The translations under genes were made by a program, and so were the position numbers. Shown here piece by piece: positions 14,474-23,586 of a stretch of DNA of 32,180 bases (its first letter is position 1; the number at the start of each line of letters is the position of its first letter). The DNA is from UBA6168 sp964573725 (GTDB taxonomy: Bacteria > Bacteroidota > Bacteroidia > Chitinophagales > Saprospiraceae): the NCBI GenBank assembly GCA_964573725.1, contig CAZNLJ010000049.1:1-32180 (forward strand). Reading direction: 5' to 3'. Below the pieces are notes generated by a model, which was not told the DNA's origin, made no database searches, and was given only the letters and a program-made list of their open reading frames with translations.

Positions 14474-16654
14474 ATGATGCCACGGAACAAGAAAATCCTG
14501 ACCAGCTGGCTGTTCGTGCTGCTTGCGACCGTACCGCTCCGCTTGTCGGCCACCCACATCGTGGGCGGGGAGATGACCTATGCCTGTCTGGGGAACAACC
14601 AGTACCGGGTGAACCTGACCATTTTCAGGGATTGCTACTACGGGGTGCCCTGGTTCGACAATCCCGCCTCCATCGGGGTGTTCAACGCCGGCAACCTATT
14701 GTATACGCAGGCATTGGTTCCGCTCGACCTGATGCTCAACGACACCCTGAATCCGGATTTGGGGAGCGAATGTTTTACCGTCCCGCCGGATGTCTGTGTC
14801 CATACGACCTCTTATTCCACCATTGTCACGCTACCGTATGACCCGGGCGGATATCACATCGTGTACCAGCGTTGTTGCCGCAACAATACCATCAGCAACA
14901 TCATCGGACCCGAGGATACCGGGGCTACCTACAGCATCGAGATATCCGGGGAGGCGCTGGCGGTCTGCAACAGCAGCCCGGTTTTCAACAACTGGCCGCC
15001 GCTTTACATCTGTGTAAACCTGCCCTTCCAAATCGACCAGTCCGCCGTGGATCCGGACGGGGATTCCCTGGTTTACCGGCTGTGTAATCCCTTGCAGGGG
15101 GCTTCCGACATCTTCCCCATGCCCCAACCGCCGAATGCCCCACCCTACCTGCCGGTCGAATGGATCGCTCCGCCCTATGGGGTGGACAATATGCTCAACG
15201 GTGCACCCGGCGGGGTTCCGATGGACATCCACCCGTCGACGGGATGGCTGGCCGGAACGCCGAATACCATCGGGCAGTTCGTCATCGGCATCTGCGTGGA
15301 GGAATATCGGAACGGGACCTTGATCGGCACCAACCGACGGGATTACCAGGTGAACGTCGGCACCTGCGGCGTGGCGGTGGCCGCCTTTTTCTCACCGGCG
15401 GTGGTTTGCGACGGATTGACCGTCGGCCTGGAGAACGCCAGTACCGGTGCCGGTAATTTCCTTTGGTATTTCAACGACCCGGCACAACCCGGTGCCGTCT
15501 CCTCGGAGACCGACCCGACCTTCACTTACAGCGATACCGGTGCCTACACCATCCAGCTGGTAGCCGATCCGGGCACCAACTGTGCGGATACATTTTCCGC
15601 CGAAGTACTGTTGTTGCCGACCTCCTTGTTTGCGGATTTCACGGTCGAACCTACCGGCTGCGAGGATTCCGTGACGGTACAAGTCACCGATTCCTCAATC
15701 GACACCAGTTCGACGATCCTTTCCTGGAATTGGACGCTGCGCAACGGAACGGACATCCAAACCGCTTCGGACCCACATCCGGTGTTTGTGTTGTCACAAG
15801 CCGGCTCGGCATCCCTGACCCTGGTCGTCACTGCCGGGAACGGTTGCCGGGATACCTTGGTCCGGGAATTCCCGGTCGTTATCCTGGAGGATTTGGTCGG
15901 ACCGGATTCCGCCGTGTGGTGCTTGGGGGAGGATGGTCCCGACGGTGTCGCCCTGAATCCATCCGGTGGCATACCCGGTGTCACCTATACCTGGACGCCT
16001 CCGGATTTCCTGGACGATCCGAACCTTGCCAATCCGTATGCGGCTCCGGATTCCACCATGCGCTACACGGTGGTGGTCGAGGATACCAGCGGCACTTGCC
16101 GGTTGGAAAAGGTGGTGACGGTGCTGGTCTCCCCGGTGGTTACCGTCTCCCCCGAGCTGGATACCATCCTGTTGGGGGAGGCGGTGCAGGTCACCACCAT
16201 CGGCCAAGCCGCTTACAGCTACCAGTGGTCACCCCCCGACGGTCTGGACGACCCTTCGTCGCCCAATCCTTTGGCGATGCCATCGGACCGGACCGTCTAC
16301 CGGCTGCGGGTGACCGATCCGGACGGCTGTTCGCTGGAAAGGTCGGTGGAAATCGTCGTGCTGACGATTTGTGAGGAACCCTTCCTGTTCATTCCGACCG
16401 GATTCACCCCGAACGGCGATGGGAACAACGATTTTTTCCGGATATATGGGAACAACCTGGAGGAAATCCTCCTGGTGGTGTACGACCGATGGGGCAAGAA
16501 GTTGTTCGAGACCACCGATCCCTCGGGGCAGGGCTGGGATGGTCATTACAACGGACAGCCGTTGCCGCCGGATGTCTATGGATTCCTGGCGAAAGTGAGA
16601 TGTATCGGCGGCGGGCAATATGAAAAGCAGGGAAATATCACCTTGTTGCGTTGA
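14474..16654 (+). CDS. Large secreted PKD/Ig-like protein with gliding-motility (CHU_C, T9SS type B) C-terminus
   Basis: The product (726 aa) is probably exported by T9SS and held at the cell surface. A signal peptide ends near L-S-A-T. It is followed by HIVGGEMTYACLGNNQY and a Cys-rich domain common in Saprospiria and Chitinophagia surface proteins. PKD-like domains come next (TFTYSDTGAYTIQLVAD; F-V-L-S-Q-A-G-S-A-S-L-T-L). Then there are two Ig-like repeats of the Y-x-W-x-P-P-D-x-L-D-D-P type. The C-terminal CHU_C domain holds I-P-T-G-F-T-P-N-G-D-G-N-N-D-F-F and V-Y-D-R-W-G-K-K-L-F. ATG at 14474 or 14477 starts the signal peptide and agrees with the promoter at 14417-14424. Ligand and function are unknown. 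The PycTM-type gene follows after 52 bases. Confidence 0.88.
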   Translation: MMPRNKKILTSWLFVLLATVPLRLSATHIVGGEMTYACLGNNQYRVNLTIFRDCYYGVPWFDNPASIGVFNAGNLLYTQALVPLDLMLNDTLNPDLGSECFTVPPDVCVHTTSYSTIVTLPYDPGGYHIVYQRCCRNNTISNIIGPEDTGATYSIEISGEALAVCNSSPVFNNWPPLYICVNLPFQIDQSAVDPDGDSLVYRLCNPLQGASDIFPMPQPPNAPPYLPVEWIAPPYGVDNMLNGAPGGVPMDIHPSTGWLAGTPNTIGQFVIGICVEEYRNGTLIGTNRRDYQVNVGTCGVAVAAFFSPAVVCDGLTVGLENASTGAGNFLWYFNDPAQPGAVSSETDPTFTYSDTGAYTIQLVADPGTNCADTFSAEVLLLPTSLFADFTVEPTGCEDSVTVQVTDSSIDTSSTILSWNWTLRNGTDIQTASDPHPVFVLSQAGSASLTLVVTAGNGCRDTLVREFPVVILEDLVGPDSAVWCLGEDGPDGVALNPSGGIPGVTYTWTPPDFLDDPNLANPYAAPDSTMRYTVVVEDTSGTCRLEKVVTVLVSPVVTVSPELDTILLGEAVQVTTIGQAAYSYQWSPPDGLDDPSSPNPLAMPSDRTVYRLRVTDPDGCSLERSVEIVVLTICEEPFLFIPTGFTPNGDGNNDFFRIYGNNLEEILLVVYDRWGKKLFETTDPSGQGWDGHYNGQPLPPDVYGFLAKVRCIGGGQYEKQGNITLLR

Positions 16655-16706
16655 GACCCGGGCGCCCCCCATTGGTTCAGGGCAGGCTCGTGCAAGCAGT
16701 TGCGGT

Positions 16707-17339
16707 ATGGAACAAACAACCTCGGGACTTCCTTTTTCCGGAACACCGGACCGGTTGCCGGACGAATCCCCGGCCGTCCACCATGGCAAGAAAAGCAAAC
16801 GGTCGACCGTCCGGGCGATGGAGACCTATATCCGCAACAGTTATCGGACGCACATCAGCCTGAGCGCACTGGCAGACCGTAAATCCAACATCATGGTGCG
16901 CCTGAATTCCGTGTTAATCGGCCTGGCCATCGTTTTCTTCAAAAGCTTATTGGATGTCGATCATCCGGGAACCATGTTGCCGGTGGTCGTCTTTCTGTTG
17001 GCGGCCCTGGTATCCTTGGTCTTCGCCGCTTTGGCCGCCCGGCCGCACATCACCCGGCATAAGCCGGCAAGCGGGAAGGAATCCCCCGACAAGCCGCGGA
17101 ACCTATTCTTTTATGGAAATTTCGTGGACCTCGAACTGGCTGATTACGAGGACCGTATGAAAACATTGCGCGGGCAGGCCGACAAGATGTACGACGATAT
17201 GTTCCGGGACATTTATTTTCTGGGACGGGTCCTGGACAAGAAATTCCGATTGCTGCAGTACTCCTACAGCATCTTCATCGCCGGGCTGGTGCTTGCCGTG
17301 GGCATCTTCCTGCTCACCCTCCTCTTGACCTTGCGGTAA
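16707..17339 (+). CDS. Pycsar effector-like (PycTM / DUF5706) membrane protein, stand-alone
   Basis: The product (210 aa) has the layout of the PycTM domain. An amphipathic stretch TYIRNSYRTHISLSALADRKSN (read in two parts, residues 40-50 and 51-61) is followed by a first membrane helix at about 62-81. A second lies at 89-111. A charged soluble part contains NLFFYGNFVDLELADYEDRM and M-F-R-D-I-Y-F-L-G-R-V-L-D-K-K-F. A third helix lies at 185-207. In Pycsar defence, cyclic pyrimidine nucleotides made by PycC trigger PycTM to damage the membrane. Many Bacteroidota carry related proteins outside defence loci, often with an HD domain; this one has no HD domain. No cyclase is in the window. ATG at 16707 is likely; 16818 is an alternative. 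The first 35 residues are low in conservation. Confidence 0.75.
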   Translation: MEQTTSGLPFSGTPDRLPDESPAVHHGKKSKRSTVRAMETYIRNSYRTHISLSALADRKSNIMVRLNSVLIGLAIVFFKSLLDVDHPGTMLPVVVFLLAALVSLVFAALAARPHITRHKPASGKESPDKPRNLFFYGNFVDLELADYEDRMKTLRGQADKMYDDMFRDIYFLGRVLDKKFRLLQYSYSIFIAGLVLAVGIFLLTLLLTLR

Positions 17340-17488
17340 GCCGCTCCCGGCGACTCTCCGGATGTAAGGCCGTCTGCCGACAGGAACTTAATCCTGGACG
17401 GTCGGGTTTTTAATTGGAGACCGTACGGGTAAATGCGCCGAGCTGGGGCCACAGACCGGTAATCCTTCAAACTAAAAGCCTATATTTC

Positions 17489-18301
17489 ATGCAGTTCAAG
17501 AAATGGATGCTCACGGCTGCCGTCTTGGCACCGATGATGCTGGCGCATATTTCAGCGCAGTCGCCCTATTCATTCAACTGGAAGCGGGAAACGGCCATCG
17601 CCACCCTGGGAATCAGTGCCTGGGGAGGGTCGCTGCCGCTGGGACAATCCGTCCCTGTCTTCACCCGGGATGAAGTGTTGGGATTGGACCGGGCACAGGT
17701 CAACGAATTCGACCGCATTGCGACCTATCAATACTCCGCCGGTGCGCAGGAAGCTTCCGACATGTTGCGTTGGGCCTCCCGGCTGATGCCGGTGGTGTTG
17801 CTGGCGGACCGCGACATGCGCGGGGATGCGGTGATGTTGGCCATGCTGGCCGCTCAGGCAATGGTGGTGAACAATGGGATCACATCGTTGACGAAAAGCG
17901 GTTTCGGCCGTACCCGGCCTTATGTCTACAACGAGTTGGTGGCAGTGGACGACAAGCTGACACCGGGGGCAAAGCGTTCCTTTATTTCCGGACACACCAG
18001 TAATACGGCGGCCATGAGTTTCTTCACGGCCAAAGTTTTTGCGGACTATCACCCGGATTCGAAATGGCGTCCTTTTGTCTGGGCCGCCGCCGCCGCCCTG
18101 CCTGCCGCGACCGGTTACATGCGGGTGAAAGCCGGCAAGCATTATCCTACCGATGTATTGGCAGGATATGCCGTCGGTGCCCTTTCCGGTTACCTGGTTC
18201 CGCAACTGCACAAGGTCATCCGCAACCGGCCCGCCGGTCGGGGGAAGGACCTGGACCTGCAGGTCGGAATGACCGGCGCCAGTTTGCGGTATCAGTTCTG
18301 A
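17489..18301 (+). CDS. PAP2-superfamily phosphatase, exported
   Basis: The product (270 aa) has a signal peptide ending in H-I-S-A-Q and a PAP2 (type 2 phosphatidic acid phosphatase) domain in the second half. The three signature motifs are present: K-S-G-F-G-R-T-R-P, S-F-I-S-G-H-T-S and M-R-V-K-A-G-K-H-Y-P-T-D. The last holds the catalytic histidine, although the usual S-R before it reads M-R. It would dephosphorylate lipid phosphates or polyprenyl pyrophosphates at the periplasmic face. ATG at 17489 follows TATATTTC, one base from the -7 consensus, but that element would be too close to the start to serve it. It ends 13 bases from the convergent phosphoesterase-barrel gene. Confidence 0.88.
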   Translation: MQFKKWMLTAAVLAPMMLAHISAQSPYSFNWKRETAIATLGISAWGGSLPLGQSVPVFTRDEVLGLDRAQVNEFDRIATYQYSAGAQEASDMLRWASRLMPVVLLADRDMRGDAVMLAMLAAQAMVVNNGITSLTKSGFGRTRPYVYNELVAVDDKLTPGAKRSFISGHTSNTAAMSFFTAKVFADYHPDSKWRPFVWAAAAALPAATGYMRVKAGKHYPTDVLAGYAVGALSGYLVPQLHKVIRNRPAGRGKDLDLQVGMTGASLRYQF

Positions 18302-18314
18302 CCTGGCGGAATGC

Positions 18315-21300
18315 TCAAATCCGGAATCCCAGTACGAACTCCATCAGGGCGTTTTCCTCCCGGGACCAGGCAACGGACAGACTGACTTGAAAATTGTCGT
18401 TGACGGGCGAAAGATAAGCGCCCCCGCCGAGGCTGTGGTGCCAGGCCGGGGCGCTTTCCTGTTCGTACCGGACCTTTCCGGTATCCGTAAACAGGAATAC
18501 ACCCAGTCCGATGGGAATGGCTTCCGTCGCCACGGTACCCAAATCGAAACGGAGGTCCGCATTGAACCACCATGCGCGGTCACCGGAAAACCGGTTTCGT
18601 ACGAAACCACGAAGGTTGTCCTTTTGGCCCAGGGACGCGGCGAGGAAAAACGGGATACCGGTGCCTAGGTTGTATTGGCAACCGGACCGCAGGCCGATGG
18701 TCATCGGGAAACGGAACCGGATGGTTTCATACCAGCGGAGGTCCGAGCGGAACGTCGCGAAATTTTCCAGCAAGTCGCGCTTTTGGAAGTAATGCCGGAA
18801 GTCGACCAGGAACCGGACCCCATACCGGGGCAACAAGGTCGCATCGGTCAGGTCCATGTCCATTTCGAGCCGGTAGCCGGCAAGACGGTTCCGCCCCAGT
18901 CCGTCGACCGGTTTGGGGCTGCGATAGACGGAGGGTACATCGTCGGCATGCGGTACGGAGACCCGAAATTCTTCCAGGAACAAGTTCCCTTGCAGCGCGG
19001 ATCGATCCCAGAAAGACTTCCGCAAACCGACCGCTCCTTTGACGGTGAAAGTCTCGTTGTCATAAAATCCCACCGACCGTTGGCGCTTATCCAGGGAGGA
19101 ATCGTTGCCCCAGCCGTAAAAACGGCGGAAGGTTCGGTCGGTATTGGTTGTGGAAAAAGCGGCGAGGAAGTCCCAGGTTCCCAGGGTATGCCGACGTTCG
19201 AGGTTGGCGGAGAACCAGAAATTTTGTCGGGTGGTGGCGGCGCCCCTGACCTGGTAACGGGTGGCGAAATCGGGTTTGTTGAATCCTTGCCGGGTGAAGT
19301 TGGCGCCCATCCCGAGAATCAGGCCGTCATCCTGGTTGAACGACAAAGTCGGCATGGGGTACCAACGGTGGGGCTCGTACTGGCGATAGCCGAATAAGAT
19401 CGGTTCGGGGGTGCGGACCGATTTCGTCTCCGGATTAGGCTGTACGGAATCGGCCGGTTTGGCATTATAGACCTTGGTCAGCCGGCCTGGACCGCGAACC
19501 AGCGAGCGGTCGGCCACCACATTGGAATCCGCCCCGAGGACAATCCGGACGGGGATGCTGCGTTCGGCAACACCGGAGACCAGGTATTGGTCATCGCCCC
19601 CCAGTCCGTAGAGGCGGATTTCCCGGGTATCCTCCGGCAGGAACCGGCGCTGATAGAGGAGGTCGGACAGGTCCCCGTTTTTTTTCAATTTGTAAAGTTT
19701 GACGTCGACCGGGCCCTCGGGGAGGCGTTCGACGAGAAAGCGTTCCCGTTTGTTGGAACCGACCACCTGGACGAATTCCGCCAATCGGCGGTACCATTTC
19801 TCGACGGCATCCGGCAGGCGGTTGCGTCTGGCGATGAGTTTGGCGGTCAATTCCGGTCCGTCGATGCGGTAGGCGGGTTCGGGGATTCGGCGGACGGCCT
19901 CGATGATGGTACTGTCGGGCAATCGGTGGGTGAAATCGCGGACAATCCGCTGCCATTGGTTGCGATCCAGGGCGTTGAGACAGCGGCGGTCCACATCGCG
20001 CGCCTGGTAGGTCAGGCTCATGATACCGCCGTAGGAATATCCGAAATTGGCGATCCGGGCCAGGAAGAATTCCCGGTCGGCGAGCCAGAAGATGCCTTCC
20101 CAGCGGGAAAACGCCTTGTCGCGGTCCTTGGGAAGGGCCAGGAAGGTCCTGGATTTGCGGTCGCCGTAGGCGGCGAAGGTCCAGTTGTTGTGCTGGCGGT
20201 CCCAGTCGTCGATGAGCAGGTCCATGAGCCGGGCCCGGGCATAGGTGGTTTGGTCCACCTGGTTGTCATGATCCTTGACCAGGTATTGGAACATGCGGAC
20301 GGTCTTGACTATTTTGTCGGCCCCTTCGAAGCCCGGAACCCCTTTGTTGCGCCCACGCGGTCGTTGTTCGAGCATGCCGAGCATGCCGGCGAAGGTGGTT
20401 CGGTACTTGCCGAGTGCGGGGTCATCCGGCATGGAAAACAAGGTGGGCCGGGTGTGCAGGATGCCGGTAGCCGTCATGAGGGGGTCCGCGATAAAGGCGC
20501 CGTACGGATATTGGCCGGATGTCAGGTCCTTCCGCATAGCCCCATACCAGCCTTTCAGCAGGCGGGCATCGTCGCTCATGCTCTGGGTCGGGTCTTTATT
20601 CACCGAGCGGAAGTAGTACCATTCCCCGTCGCCGCCTTGGAATTTGAGGACTTTGGTTTGGCCGCCGCCACCGACGGCGAAAGGTTGCAGTCCACCGTGC
20701 ATCGAATCCAGCCGAAGCACCGGAATGCCGGATATCGGGGTGGCCCAGGTACGTCGGTAGTGTCGGCCGAGGATTCGTTGTGCCAGGGGGGAGATGTCGT
20801 ATTCCGGGCCGGGGACATGGGTCGCGGTCTGCGGACAAGGCGGGCAGGGTTCGGCGAGGGCCGAGCGGTGGCGCGCGGACCAGGCCAGCCGGTCATTGAC
20901 CGGAAGGGCGGAATCCGTGTCCTGGCCGATAAAGAGCGGAAGGGAATCCGTTTGAACGACCGCTTCCTTACCCAGGGTATGGATGTAGAGCATGGCGGCA
21001 CCGTCCGGGAAATAGGCCAGTTCCATGTAACCTCTCCGCTCACTGGAATAGACCGTTTCCGGTCCGGAGGAGACGGGGCGGCCGACGGACATCGAGCCGC
21101 TGTTCAGGAAATAGTTGTTGCCGATACGGAGTACCTGCAGGTCATGTTCATGGGCGGAGACATAGACCAGGGACTCATACCCCATGAATACCCTTTTCAT
21201 CCGGCGGGCATATTCCAGGGCCGGTCGGGTGGTCAGGTCTTCCGGCCATCCGACGTTCCGCCGGTAAGCCTTGTAAAAGGAGCCCAGGAGCGGGAGGGGT

Positions 21301-22022
21301 AGCCATCGGGTTTCCGGATTGGCGCCGAAAGGGAAAAGGTGGCGCCGCCATTGGCGGAATCCGGCGTATTGGCCATATGAGATGACCGGATGGTGGCCGG
21401 CCACCAGGATGTTCCGGTCCGGGTGGGCTTCCAGGAAATCGTCCGTTTCGTCCCAGCTTTCGGTGTTGTTGTAGTAAGGGCAGGCGGCATCGGATTCCGA
21501 AGGTCTCCGGCGGTTGTCCCGCAGGAACCAGGTCGAATTCAGCGCCATCAGGGTGAAGCTGGAATCGGGGCTGAACCAATCCGGTCCCGGGCAGCCACCG
21601 GAAGGGAGTTGCCATTCCGTCTCTTTTCCCCAGGCTTGCCGCATCCTTTTTTCCAGCGTCCGGACCTGGTGCCAGTCGTCGGTACTTTCCCAAACCACAT
21701 CACCGGGCAGGAAACGGATACTTCCCAACGGATGGTCGGCGACCAGCCGGTAGAGCCGGTCCATGTGCAGGAGGAACGAGTCGGGATCGACCGTCCGGGG
21801 GGAATCACCGAGTGCGAGGAGGGTGAACGGGGTGGTCGCCCGGCGGGTCATTTCCGAGAGATGGACCCACAACAAGTCATCCGACCGCAGGGTCGCCGTG
21901 GGGCCGACCAGGAATACCCGCCGGGACGGCGGACCGCCGGACGTACTTTCCTGTCCGGCCGTCGGGATGACAAACGTTATCAGGAGCATCCAAGGCAATA
22001 TGGATGACAATGGGAAAGGCAT
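18315..22022 (-). CDS. Degenerate metallophosphoesterase fused to an Omp85/BamA-like outer membrane barrel
   Basis: The product (1235 aa) has a signal peptide ending near P-T-A-G-Q. Residues 35-310 align by eye with the Bacteroidota phosphoesterase that precedes a surface-antigen barrel (GGCPGPDWF, then A-L-N-S-T-W-F-L). Several metal ligands are missing. The first motif reads VGP instead of GD (39-41), the second GDS instead of GDN (72-74), and the third PGDVVWE where GNHDW is expected (106-112). The GHHP motif (209-212) and S-A-H-E-H (289-293) survive in part. A middle region of about 500 residues is followed by a barrel from about 880 to the end, closing with M-E-F-V-L-G-F-R-I. Barrel topology suggests outer-membrane location; enzyme activity is doubtful. 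ATG at 22022 starts the signal peptide. Confidence 0.82.
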   Translation of the reverse strand: MPFPLSSILPWMLLITFVIPTAGQESTSGGPPSRRVFLVGPTATLRSDDLLWVHLSEMTRRATTPFTLLALGDSPRTVDPDSFLLHMDRLYRLVADHPLGSIRFLPGDVVWESTDDWHQVRTLEKRMRQAWGKETEWQLPSGGCPGPDWFSPDSSFTLMALNSTWFLRDNRRRPSESDAACPYYNNTESWDETDDFLEAHPDRNILVAGHHPVISYGQYAGFRQWRRHLFPFGANPETRWLPLPLLGSFYKAYRRNVGWPEDLTTRPALEYARRMKRVFMGYESLVYVSAHEHDLQVLRIGNNYFLNSGSMSVGRPVSSGPETVYSSERRGYMELAYFPDGAAMLYIHTLGKEAVVQTDSLPLFIGQDTDSALPVNDRLAWSARHRSALAEPCPPCPQTATHVPGPEYDISPLAQRILGRHYRRTWATPISGIPVLRLDSMHGGLQPFAVGGGGQTKVLKFQGGDGEWYYFRSVNKDPTQSMSDDARLLKGWYGAMRKDLTSGQYPYGAFIADPLMTATGILHTRPTLFSMPDDPALGKYRTTFAGMLGMLEQRPRGRNKGVPGFEGADKIVKTVRMFQYLVKDHDNQVDQTTYARARLMDLLIDDWDRQHNNWTFAAYGDRKSRTFLALPKDRDKAFSRWEGIFWLADREFFLARIANFGYSYGGIMSLTYQARDVDRRCLNALDRNQWQRIVRDFTHRLPDSTIIEAVRRIPEPAYRIDGPELTAKLIARRNRLPDAVEKWYRRLAEFVQVVGSNKRERFLVERLPEGPVDVKLYKLKKNGDLSDLLYQRRFLPEDTREIRLYGLGGDDQYLVSGVAERSIPVRIVLGADSNVVADRSLVRGPGRLTKVYNAKPADSVQPNPETKSVRTPEPILFGYRQYEPHRWYPMPTLSFNQDDGLILGMGANFTRQGFNKPDFATRYQVRGAATTRQNFWFSANLERRHTLGTWDFLAAFSTTNTDRTFRRFYGWGNDSSLDKRQRSVGFYDNETFTVKGAVGLRKSFWDRSALQGNLFLEEFRVSVPHADDVPSVYRSPKPVDGLGRNRLAGYRLEMDMDLTDATLLPRYGVRFLVDFRHYFQKRDLLENFATFRSDLRWYETIRFRFPMTIGLRSGCQYNLGTGIPFFLAASLGQKDNLRGFVRNRFSGDRAWWFNADLRFDLGTVATEAIPIGLGVFLFTDTGKVRYEQESAPAWHHSLGGGAYLSPVNDNFQVSLSVAWSREENALMEFVLGFRI

Positions 22023-22075
22023 GACGCATGTTTTTGGGCGATAAAGTTGCCGCCATCTCAGGGGGCATTACATGC

Positions 22076-22083
22076 GAAAGATA
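22076..22083 (-). promoter_or_regulatory. Possible -7 element for the phosphoesterase-barrel gene
   Basis: The minus strand reads TATCTTTC, one base off TAnnTTTG, about 55 bases before the ATG at 22022. There is no clear -33 element. Confidence 0.3.
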
Positions 22084-22267
22084 AAGGTTGCTGCGTGGGA
22101 GGCAGGTGACAAGAATCAGGGGCGGCCGGTGATTTCAGCCGATGGGCACAAAAGGATGGGACTCCTCCGCAGGACGCAGGGCGGGTGGCACGGATAGCCG
22201 GTTCAGGGAGCGGGGAAGACCACGGAAGAATTACTTTAGAAGGAGGCGGTGGGCCTTGTCCCGGCCA

Positions 22268-23365
22268 TTACACATTGAACCGGAAGTGCATGCAGTCGCC
22301 GTCCTGGACGACATACTCCTTGCCTTCGACAGTCATCTTGCCGGCCTCCTTGATTGCGGCTTCGGAGCCGTAGCGGATGAAGTCCTCATAGCGGATGACT
22401 TCCGCGCGGATGAATCCCTTCTCAAAATCCGTGTGGATGACGCCGGCCGCCTTGGGGGCTTTCCAGCCTTTGCGGATGGTCCATGCGCGGACCTCCTTTT
22501 CCCCCACGGTGAAATAGGTGATCAGGTCGAGGAGTTGGTAGCTGGCCCGGATGAGGCGGTTAACACCCGGCTCCTGCAGCCCCATCATATCGAGGTACTC
22601 GGCCCTTTCCGCTGCGGATTCCATCTGGGCGATTTCCGCCTCGATGGCGGCGCTGACGAAGAGCACGAGTGCCGGTTCGTCCCGGACGGCCTCGGTAAAG
22701 CGGGCGGTGTGGGCGTTGCCGGTCATTACGTCTTGCTCCGCGACATTACAGACGTACAGGATGGGTTTGCTGGTCAGCAGCAGCATATCCCGGAGCAGGG
22801 CGGCTCCGTCCTCATCCAGTTCGACCGAACGGGCGGGTTTGCCCTCGTTGAGGTGGGAAAGGATGGCCGATCCGACCTCTACCAGGCGTTGGTCTTCCTT
22901 CCGACCGGTCTTGGCTTGTTTCCGCAGCCGGTCCAGTCGTTTTTCTACGGTCTCTATATCCTTGAGGATTAGTTCTGTGTCGATTATTTCCTTATCGCGG
23001 ACCGGATCGACACCGCCATCCACATGGACGACGTTGTCATCTTCGAAGCAGCGGACCACATGGATGATGGCATCCACTTCGCGGATATTGGCGAGGAACT
23101 GGTTGCCGAGACCTTCCCCTTTGCTGGCCCCTTTGATCAGGCCGGCGATATCGACGATCTCGATGGAGGTGGGAACCAGGGATTTGGGCTGGACGAGCCG
23201 GTTGAGGTTGTCGAGCCGCTCATCCGGGACGGTGATGATACCGACGTTCGGGTCCTTGGTAGCGAAGGGATAATTGGCCGCCAGCGCCTTGGCGGAAGTC
23301 AATGCGTTGAACAAGGTGGATTTGCCGACGTTGGGCAAACCGACGATTCCTGCCTGTAAAGCCAT
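22268..23365 (-). CDS. ychF: Redox-regulated ATPase YchF (Obg-family)
   Basis: The product (365 aa) is the universally conserved translation-associated P-loop ATPase. It has the G1 motif GLPNVGKST (residues 8-16 region), then N-Y-P-F-A-T-K-D-P-N-V-G and DIAGLIKGASKGEGLGNQF. The nucleotide-specificity position reads N-V-A-E in place of the GTPase N-K-x-D, as expected for an ATP-preferring YchF. The C-terminal TGS domain has TYFTVGEKEVRAWTIRKG and HTDFEKGFIRAEVI. ATG at 23365 (MALQAGIVGLPNVG) is the family start. More than 120 further in-frame upstream residues have no family likeness and are crossed by two -7 elements, so they are rejected. Length is normal. Confidence 0.96.
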   Translation of the reverse strand: MALQAGIVGLPNVGKSTLFNALTSAKALAANYPFATKDPNVGIITVPDERLDNLNRLVQPKSLVPTSIEIVDIAGLIKGASKGEGLGNQFLANIREVDAIIHVVRCFEDDNVVHVDGGVDPVRDKEIIDTELILKDIETVEKRLDRLRKQAKTGRKEDQRLVEVGSAILSHLNEGKPARSVELDEDGAALLRDMLLLTSKPILYVCNVAEQDVMTGNAHTARFTEAVRDEPALVLFVSAAIEAEIAQMESAAERAEYLDMMGLQEPGVNRLIRASYQLLDLITYFTVGEKEVRAWTIRKGWKAPKAAGVIHTDFEKGFIRAEVIRYEDFIRYGSEAAIKEAGKMTVEGKEYVVQDGDCMHFRFNV

Positions 23366-23379
23366 GATGTGTCCTGATG

Positions 23380-23387
23380 CAAAGTTA
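23380..23387 (-). promoter_or_regulatory. Probable -7 element for ychF (proximal)
   Basis: The minus strand reads TAACTTTG followed by CATC, a full match to TAnnTTTG, with a predicted leader of only about 8 bases before the ychF ATG. Confidence 0.5.
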
Positions 23388-23462
23388 GAAAACCGGTCGG
23401 TGCTATTTACCTTTGTTCCCGGCGGTTCAGGGGGCAGGCATGCGGCCCCTCCGAAACGGGCG

Positions 23463-23470
23463 CAAATATA
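23463..23470 (-). promoter_or_regulatory. Possible -7 element for ychF (distal)
   Basis: The minus strand reads TATATTTG followed by CGCC, a full match to TAnnTTTG. It would give a leader of about 90 bases. With the proximal element it may form a tandem promoter. Confidence 0.45.
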
Positions 23471-23569
23471 AAGGATTCGGCGGGAAACCGGGAGGCAGGG
23501 TCGTTTGAAAAGTCCCGAAGGACTGCCTGGCCCCCATTCAAATCGCAAAGGGCAGGACGATTGTACCTT

Positions 23570-23586
23570 CCGGGAAATTTTCCCGG
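23570..23586. repeat. 17-bp dyad in the ychF-acpH intergenic region
   Basis: CCGGGAAA and TTTCCCGG flank a single central T. With almost no loop it resembles an operator for a dimeric regulator more than an RNA hairpin. It lies about 135 bases before the ACP-phosphodiesterase-like start and about 100 bases from the distal ychF promoter element. Nothing else in this 356-base intergenic stretch stands out. Confidence 0.4.

Noticed and set aside
16707..17339. Complete Pycsar defence operon
   Set aside because: Only the effector-like protein is present. No cyclase-fold protein is encoded next to it or elsewhere in the window.
19587..21302. Plus-strand open frame of about 570 codons
   Set aside because: It is fully antisense to the phosphoesterase-barrel gene, whose domains are recognisable. 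It is a frame shadow of GC-rich codon use.
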